Both the position numbers and the translations under genes were made by a program. A DNA stretch of 60,000 nt from the NCBI RefSeq assembly GCF_963678635.1, contig NC_087069.1, forward strand, positions 48,442,276 through 48,502,275. Direction: 5' to 3'. This document shows, piece after piece, positions 53,394-60,000 of the stretch. Each line of letters starts with the position of its first letter. Positions within the stretch are counted from its first letter, which is position 1. Below the pieces are notes generated by a model that saw nothing but the letters and a program-made list of their open reading frames with translations, was not told the DNA's origin and searched no databases. Source of the DNA: Symsagittifera roscoffensis. Its lineage: Eukaryota > Xenacoelomorpha > Acoela > Convolutidae.

Positions 53394-54270
53394 ATGCCGA
53401 ATCCAGCAGATACTAACTCGAGATTCTGGTCAAACTCGAGGTACGGTGACATCACGCAAAACCACCCGATTGAAATAACGGACGATCAGGCAATGAACCT
53501 GGACAACAAACCATCGGCAAGATTGACAGCGGGCCCTTGCAGAACGGCTGTACCATCGGAATTGGTGTTCCAACGAACGGACGACCAAAACTACGAAAGT
53601 TAATAATTACTTAACACTGAAATTGTCGCGGAGAGCGCGCATACAAAAAAAAAGATGGTGGTAGAAGTCCAGAATAGCCATCAGAAAAATCACAGCACCA
53701 AAGAAGCGGGCCGCTGACGATATACCAAAATCGCCGACTCCGAAAGAAATTGGCCGCCAAGGTCAGTTACCAGAAAATTCAGTTCCAACCAGTGTAACAC
53801 CACGCAAAGGTTGACAATACGAATCCGACAACGAGTCCGATTCCGACAAGGACGAAGGAAGGCCACTCGCATCAAAGCGCATCGCGGGCAAAGTTCCAAC
53901 TGCGACACTACCAATGGGCAACCGACCAGTAGAAACCCCGGAGCGGCATTCAAACGGGCCCTTGAAACCAACGCGGAAATAAGGGCGAGTGATTGACAAA
54001 CGACATCGGGAAAAGGTACAAGGCGAGCGAGGCAGAAAAAGCAAAAGTCAGTGGGACAGGCGACGCCGCGAAGGCAACGCGATCGGGGAAACAAAGAAAG
54101 CGAGCGGCGGATGACGTATTCCACGACCCGAATGCACTCTTGGCGCAAATAACCAAAACGCCCTCGGTGCAAATAGAAAGTAACCAGCCAGGGGACGAAA
54201 AGGACCCAGCCAGGGAGGAGCGGAAGAGAAAAAACGGCGGTCAGCAAAATGGAGGAAGTGATTGTTGATC
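53394..54270 (+). pseudogene. gypsy-2 post-integrase tail
   Basis: Frames read MPNPADTNSRFWSNSRYGDI and, in another frame at 53993-54268, a highly charged stretch (SGKQRKRAADDVFHDPNALL). The composition is basic and disordered, as in the tails of gypsy polyproteins. No domain is recognised. Confidence 0.4.
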
Positions 54271-54437
54271 ACATATCCAAACGGGGACAGAAAATAGAGA
54301 AAAACTCGGAGAGTCCAGGGAGAGGGCTGAGTGGATCAGTCAAAAGTCAAAAAGTTTTAGTTTGACAGTACAAGCCAAAACTTTCAACTGAGTACTCAAT
54401 TTTCATTTCGTTATTTATTTATGCTTTTTCATTCCAC

Positions 54438-54690
54438 AAAAAGGGGAATGTCATAGTGGTTAAATTAGTTCACTCAACTCATTTAGCTTATGTGCTTTTA
54501 TTATCTGTCAATCACTTTTCATTTCATTCTAGTACTAGACACAGTTGACAGGTACTGGCCTTCGGAGCGTCTGCCACCTTCGGTTGACCTCTGATTTAGT
54601 ATTTTTGTGATATTGATACAATCTAGTTGGTTATTTATGTTGGAAACTAAACGATTCGAAATTAAGCTTTTCAACAAGAATTATCAAGAT
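54438..54690 (+). repeat. Polypurine tract and start of the gypsy-2 3' LTR
   Basis: AAAAAGGGGAA at 54438-54448 is followed at once by TGTCATAGTGG, the standard arrangement of a polypurine tract and an LTR beginning TGT. The outer end is uncertain; CAACA near 54680 is one possibility. Confidence 0.55.
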
Positions 54691-54740
54691 CGAAAACTTA
54701 GGCGGAACAAGGCGCGACCTAGGAAGACAAATAGCCAAGT

Positions 54741-54963
54741 TTCCGGCTCTTTTCCAGTTCCCCCTTTTCATTTTTTCTGAAATTCATTACATGAAAGTCT
54801 TTTTAAAATAATTTTATATGTTATAAACTGCATTAAAACGTGTCAGCGTGAACATCTGAACAAATTTTCACAACATTTCTAACATGAAAATTGCCGTGTG
54901 AACAATTTTTGAACATCTCTTTTTGTAATTTAACAAAAGTGGAACTGGAAAAGAGCCAAATTT
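54741..54963. mobile_element. Small inverted-repeat element (MITE-like), copy 1
   Basis: GGCTCTTTTCCAGTTCC at 54745 is matched by GGAACTGGAAAAGAGCC at 54941, perfect arms of 17 bases about 180 bases apart. The interior is AT-rich without a frame. Confidence 0.6.
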
Positions 54964-55183
54964 CCATGTTCGCGTGCAAAAAACCAACGTGGATAGGAAT
55001 AAGATAACAAGGGAGGGTTTGACGAGTATTGATTCCTAGCTTGACTTTTCTTAACAACCATCCGTCCCCCATCAAGCCAATCCGATTCTATCATCTCCCC
55101 ATGTCGTCAACAACCGCAACACCCCCTGTGCAACCACCGACAATATCAAAGAACTGTTTTGCATATGTTGTATGATTAAGAAA

Positions 55184-55401
55184 GATGAGTCGGCTCTTTT
55201 TCCTTCCCCCGCCACCTCACTCAAACATGAATTTTATGGTCTACCGAGTGGTTTTACAAGGTAAGTTATGAAGATCAAATATGTTTGTCAAGACCTAAGT
55301 AGTCTGCATGTCAATTTTCATGACAATCGGACAAAGTGGACACTAACTTCAAATATAAAATTTTGCAGGTGGAGAGGAAAAGGAAAAAGAGCCGATGAGT
55401 C
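55184..55401. mobile_element. Small inverted-repeat element (MITE-like), copy 2
   Basis: GATGAGTCGGCTCTTTTTCC at 55184 is matched by GGAAAAAGAGCCGATGAGTC at 55382, with the similarity running on through CTTCCCCCGCCACC / GGTGGAGAGGAAAA. The shared GGCTCTTTT.CC core relates it to the element at 54741. Confidence 0.6.
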
Positions 55402-55429
55402 AACCAAACCTTAACTTTATGGAAAAAAT

Positions 55430-55900
55430 GATAAAGGGGGGGGGGGGGGTGATTAGAGATGAACGTAATGTGATGGAGGGTAATTTTTTAACCACCATGG
55501 CATGTCTACAACCCCCCAAACTCCAATGTTCCACTTTTTTTTCCAGCAACCGAAAAACCTTTTCGCACATAGTGACCGGCTCTGTGCACACCGAAGTAAG
55601 TTACATAGCAAAGTTCCAAACTCATAAACGAAATTGGGCAACATCTCAAACCAGATAATGATTGTAGCAAAAACGAGAAAAAGGAACTCATCAACGTGGG
55701 GGGATGTGATTAGAGTGGACAGTAGCCTTTTTACCACCCGATCTCTTCACCCGGTCTCCTACGTTTATCAATCCGAAAGGCGTTTAAAAGCCTACTTCGC
55801 CAATAAACAAGAGTTCCCGGTTCCTGCCAACCCTTCAACAACCTCGCTCCGCACATTCATCAACCTCCGCAACCCCCCCCCCCCCCACCCATTTTGCTGA
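55430..55900. repeat. Direct repeat pair with 14-base G and C homopolymers
   Basis: A G14 run at 55436-55449 is followed by TGATTAGAGATGAACG and, 40 bases on, by TTTTTTAACCACC. A shorter version (GGGGGGATGTGATTAGAGTG ... TTTTTACCACC) lies at 55697-55740. A C14 run stands at 55873-55886. No gene is visible from 54970 to 56500. Confidence 0.5.
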
Positions 55901-56517
55901 CAACAAACAACCCTTTTCTCCAGATTGTGCAAAACAAATCAGTGAAAAATTCAAGCGCCGATAGACAAACTGTTCACTGACAGAACTCTTTTGATCAATT
56001 TCATTAATACGTTTATCTTATCTACAATTTGATTTTGTATTGCTTTCTGTTTCTGTGTCAGCTTTCTGTTGTGCTTATATTTGACTTTGGAAGCATGTGT
56101 AGGCCTTCTTGTAGCGGTCCTGTATATGCTCAGCAAAAAAAAGTTAGTCTAACTGGCTACACATTAAAATAATTTTTGCTGGGTTGCTCTGTGAACCCAT
56201 CTGTTTTACATTTTTGCGAGCAAAAGCACAGCACCCGACCACATTGCAGCTCAAAACTTATGTTCAACATGAGTGCTAATTTTTTCAATCGTTGTCTTTG
56301 TTTGAGACTAAATCAACATTATTGGATTGGTTTCTAGTTTTCAATTTTCCGACTTTCATTGCTTGTTGTTCCGACTTTGATAACGAAAGTAAACGAGTAT
56401 TTTGTGCTCGAGGTCGTTTTTTTTTCTCCAGAAAAATTTCGTTTGCTTGACTAACCATTTTTGATGAAATATTTTTGTTATCAAAAAGCATTGTTGACCT
56501 GAGCTTGAATTAAAGAA

Positions 56518-57302
56518 CCCGGGTTGACCTCCATACACCGAAAACGGTTATCATACATTTCCATACATCAAGTGTATGGAAAAATGCTTGTCATACATTT
56601 TTCATACAATTTCTAAAAATGGTTGAAAAAAGATTCAAACAAAAAAGAGTAATTTTGACAATTTGGCCCGAAAACTTTTTGTTTTTTTTTCAACCGCAAA
56701 TCTAATTTCGTACGCAAACAAACATTTTTCGAAAAAGTTTTTTTTGCATGCAAAATATAATATTTCGTGTGCATAACGTAGTCCTGGATACGATAAAATT
56801 GGCTTTTATTTTCTTTTCACTTAAATTTTTTTTCAAAAACGCTGAAATTTTTTTGTATGGGGTGTTAATGTATGCCTTGATCAATGTCTGATAATTTGAA
56901 AATTCAAAAATTTTAAATGATCATTATTAAAAGTTTTGCCAAAAAATAAAAGTTTGTTGCTTTTGTTATATTAATTTGTGAAAGACAGCCAACACAGGTG
57001 GTTTTCTATGCATTGTAAATGCAAGACCGTCCAAACTTTGAGGTTTTGAGTAACCAAGGTCTTTGTCACTTGTGTTCGGCTGCAAACACAACCGAAAATT
57101 GTGCAGAAATAAATTTAGAAAGAAAAAAATCAAAATTTTTGGTTTATGGAAAAACACCTATCATACAATTTTCATATATGTAAAAATGTTTATCATAGAG
57201 ATTTCATACAATGTTCTGTACGTATGGCATTGTATAGAATTGTATGACAAGAAGTTTTTCATAAATGAAAATTGTATGATTAGAAGTTTTGGTCAACCCG
57301 GG
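56518..57302 (+). mobile_element. CCCGGGTTGACC element, copy 3, with perfect 12-bp ends
   Basis: The left end CCCGGGTTGACC (56518-56529) and the right end GGTCAACCCGGG (57291-57302) are exact inverted repeats. The interior follows copies 1 and 2 (ACCTCCATACACCGAAAA at left, GTACGCAAACAA..CATTTTTC and GCATAACGTAGTCCT in the middle, CTTTGTCACTTGTGTTCGG and GATTTCATACAAT at right) but lacks the central hairpin. The sites flanking it share AAGA-like bases, so a short target duplication is possible but not proven. No coding capacity. Confidence 0.75.
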
Positions 57303-59880
57303 AAGATAGTTTACCTGTGATCATTTTTCGAAAAGTTATGGGCGTTTAAATTTTGCCATTTTGGGACAATTAACGCGCGATATATTTCGAGCTAATAACG
57401 CGCAAGCGAGATTTAATCTGTCTGGGAAATCGTTCCAAATTGGTTGAAAGAAGCTTGTTTGTCATAATTGATTTGTTAGGAGGAGCGAATTTGCGAATTT
57501 TTCACTTTGTACTTTATATGGTGTGTGTTGGGGATGAGTTTCACTTCTGGTGGATTTGTAAGCCTTCTTGTGGAGACCCTTTATATGAGTAGCAAATATG
57601 TTGATCTTCCCGCACCGAAGTTTCATGGATCAATTATATTGGATTTTCATTGTCAGTCTCTCTAAAATAACAAAAGATTGAGCAATTCGATTGAAAATGG
57701 ATAATAATGATAATAATTTTAAGCAAAAAAAATCACCATATAATCGATTATAATCGAATATTTTCAGAAAAAAAATTATTAAAAGAATCATAATCCATTT
57801 TACTCGATTATAATGGGTTATTTTTTTTGTGTGTTGTTTTCATTTTTTCATAACTTTGTTAAAATTAAGTTAGTTAATCTCAGCTTAATTTCATTTTTTT
57901 TCTATTTTATGAAAAATTACTAAAAGTTAACAATTTGCAAAAATTAGCGTCAAACATCATTAAGTTTATCGATACCACAACAAGAATGAAAACTTGAAAA
58001 TTGTCAATGTCATTCTTTAATCGTTGTTTTTGAGTTAACATTGAGATTTTCAAACTCCAGATCCATTTGCATGCAGCTTACGTTCTATTAGTCAAAGATA
58101 TCATTTTTAGTCAGACATATTGAAAAAAGTATCCGAGTGTTTTCTAACGTTCAAAAATTTTTCTAACCTGTAGGAAAAAGGGCGGCAATTAGTGCATCAG
58201 GTAATTCATTACTCCACAGGAGAAAATTAACCGAATTACTCAATGATACAGTTTGTAGTTTTCAAACCGTTTTTTTTTATTTGTTGATAATCGTCAAACT
58301 GGTTTTTGATAAAGTGCGCAGTTCAAAAATTACAGAAAAGTGTTTGTTTTGGATTCTTTGTGTGCATAAAACTCAAGGCTAATGTTGTTTGTTGATTTGT
58401 TTATGTGTCAACGTTATGTTTTCAGCTTCTAAAGTTATGATATCATAACAACCACCAGGTTTATAAAGTCCGATTTTAAAGCAAACCAACAAAAGTTATG
58501 ATTGCATAGCATAAACTGAGGCTCAAGTTTGTTCTCAACTCATTGAAGATTCACTGTTTGATTTTTGAACAAGTATTTTGCTCTTTTGAGTACAATAGTG
58601 GCAAAAATGGACTGCCTTAGAGTTTTCCCTCGGAAAACGCAAAAACAAGTCACAAAACTTTAGAAAAACGATACCTCTTAAAGTTTGAAAACTGTTAAGA
58701 GCTCCATGGTCAGAGTTCCTTGATCAAAGTTCAATCTGATTTTTTTCATAGTCCCATCTTGCGTAAGCCCACCTATCAGCTAGCCATGAATTTAGCCAAT
58801 AGGGGTTTCTCTAGTTCAGGCCGGTCTAAGCTTTGTCTCTGGAAAGCGGCTTTCCCATTGACACCTATGAGTTTGCAATTTGCTGGATCGCCAGCGTAAA
58901 AGCCTCTGACATGATCGGATTGTGCGAAGTCCTAACCTTTGCTCCACTGTTATTGATGAATTCACTGTTATTTTATAATGATTGTTCCGACCATTGAAAA
59001 TGGGGAGAAACTTTCTAATTGGGTATATTTATTTTTTTTTGTCTTTTTTCCTCGCAAAACCAGCTATCACCAATAATCACCGAGCAGGGTTGAATGATAA
59101 AAAATTTACAGCCCTTTTAATTGTGATTTGAAGAACATTTAGAAAAAAATCGTTTTGAATTTTTTGAGTTTCGGCGGTCTAACTTCGAGCTAGCAAGTAA
59201 AGTTTTACTCAAGTAAAAGTGGTTTTTGGATTTTAAAGCGCAATTTTGGGAATCAAAAACTTGAAAATTCAGCAAGTTTCAGCAAAAATTTTTTAAAAAG
59301 GTTTTCGAATATTTTTTTTCAAAATTTTCGTTTTCGTTTTGTTAGACACGTTTCTTCAAAAACCGTTTTAAAATTGATCTAATTTACTATGTCTCTCAAA
59401 TATGTCTAGGTTTTATTGTACCAGTATCAGTATAATGAGTGATCAACGAAAAACTTTTTGCAAAAACAATAACAATATTTTGATCAACGGTATCCAAGTG
59501 GTCAGTTTTTATTCACAGAAACATATAGGTTGAATAATTTTACAGAAAGACAGAGGAGGGCAAACTGTTTACTGTTGTATGTAATTCGAGATGAACCATT
59601 AATGTTAACTTTTAGCAGACAACCATAGAAATAAAATCAGTATGCTATATAATTTGAAAAACTACAAAATACCGCTATATAAATTGAAAAAAAAAAACTC
59701 AAGATTGAAAGCGAAGCTTTGATTTGAATATTTCAAAAACATCTTAAATGCTATCTGTGAAAAATTTTTTGGGACAAGATCAAATTGAAAAGCAAAAATC
59801 AAGATCGTAATTCTGACTACCTGGGAAAATTTTTTTTTTAAAAGTACTTGATTTACAACTATAATCTAGTCAGTCTTCAT
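57303..59880. other. AT-rich stretch without recognisable genes
   Basis: A cluster of ATAATCGATTATAATCGA-like palindromic words lies at 57725-57830. A GC-richer patch at about 58755-58960 stands out in base composition but shows no frame or RNA motif that I can defend. Otherwise only AT-rich DNA. Confidence 0.45.
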
Positions 59881-59894
59881 CTAGTCAGCCTTCA

Positions 59895-60000
59895 ACTTTC
59901 ATACAATTCTATATGTACAGAAATATATACGAAATCTCTATGATGAGCATTTTTAGTATATGAAAATTTATGATAGGTGTTTCCCCATAATCCAAAAAGT
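59895..60000 (-). mobile_element. CCCGGGTTGACC-family element, minus orientation, runs off the window
   Basis: AATTCTATATGTACAGAAAT and ATACGAAATCTCTATGATGA are the reverse complement of the right part of copy 3 (TCATAGAGATTTCATACAAT, TTCTGTACGTATGG). The text goes on with TATGATAGGTGTTTCCCCAT, the reverse complement of AAACACCTATCATA. Its right part lies outside the window. Confidence 0.6.

Larger units (their letters stand above)
51160..54700 (+). mobile_element. Second Ty3/gypsy element (gypsy-2), RT deleted, 3' LTR start visible
   Basis: In plus-strand order there are protease (51160), the RT connection (51330), RNase H (51560), integrase (52640), a basic tail (53600-54270), a polypurine tract and an LTR start (54449). 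It is of a different lineage from gypsy-1, as shown by its RNase H and integrase text. The reverse transcriptase itself is missing between protease and connection. The 5' LTR and gag are not found. Minus-strand frames over this interval (for example 51132-51572 and 53690-54247) are antisense shadows. Confidence 0.7.

Noticed and set aside
53690-54247. 185-codon minus-strand frame
   Set aside because: Antisense of the basic gypsy-2 tail, with the Leu/Arg/Pro-rich look of a shadow frame.
58755-58960. Possible tRNA-derived SINE in the GC-richer patch
   Set aside because: A weak box-B-like AGTTCAGGCC is present, but no matching box A at the right distance and no terminal repeat or poly(A) could be shown.

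Overview
This window is intergenic and accessory DNA from an animal, most likely an AT-rich aquatic invertebrate; I cannot name the species. The reasons are a RING finger and a B-box protein of the TRIM type, an intron-like acceptor, an EN-RT LINE, two Ty3/gypsy elements, several foldback or inverted-repeat elements, and decayed genes of a Polinton/Maverick-like (adintovirus-like) DNA virus. Almost every polymerase or transposase-class gene is broken. A 200-N assembly gap lies at 10714-10913.

Layout. (1) 1-5400: a Polinton-like cluster, mostly on the minus strand: a structural (penton-like) protein running off the window's left edge and still open, a broken retroviral-type integrase, a broken packaging ATPase, two small membrane proteins, a DIE-motif exonuclease-like remnant, a possible PC4-like remnant and two unrecognised ORFs. 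(2) 6280-8840: an intact unknown acidic protein (here called protein X, minus strand), a divergent promoter region with mirrored CCAAT-box arrays, and the zinc-finger start of a family-B DNA polymerase (PolB, plus strand). (3) 10153-23850: a 313-bp tandem repeat, the assembly gap, then a long GC-richer gypsy element on the minus strand. It has lost its RT, carries a partial tandem duplication of its pol tail, and is split inside integrase by a plus-strand LINE. (4) 23850-38060: two copies of a 2.5-3 kb GGAGGGT-rich repeat (R1, R2), each followed by a PolB 3' fragment and, convergent with it, a protein X copy and its CCAAT promoter; the last promoter leads into a nearly full-length but dead PolB. 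Read together, 6280-38060 is three head-to-tail units of [protein X (-) / divergent promoter / PolB (+)], interrupted by the gypsy element, the LINE and R.

(5) 39137-49990: a B-box/coiled-coil/propeller-like exon and, 8.3 kb upstream on the same strand, a RING exon, possibly two exons of one TRIM-like gene. The interval is filled with an inverted-repeat element (41.3-42.1 kb), a 1.8-kb tandem duplication containing palindromic elements with CCCGGGTTGACC-type ends, and minisatellites. (6) 50164-60000: an element built of inverted GAGCGGTTT motifs with an internal TCGCGAC array, a second RT-less gypsy element with a visible polypurine tract and 3' LTR start, two small inverted-repeat elements, a further CCCGGGTTGACC element with perfect 12-bp ends, and gene-poor AT-rich DNA.

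Only a few coding regions look possibly alive: the penton-like ORF at 1-519, protein X at 6280-6750, the RING ORF, and the B-box gene if its single A10 frameshift is an assembly error.
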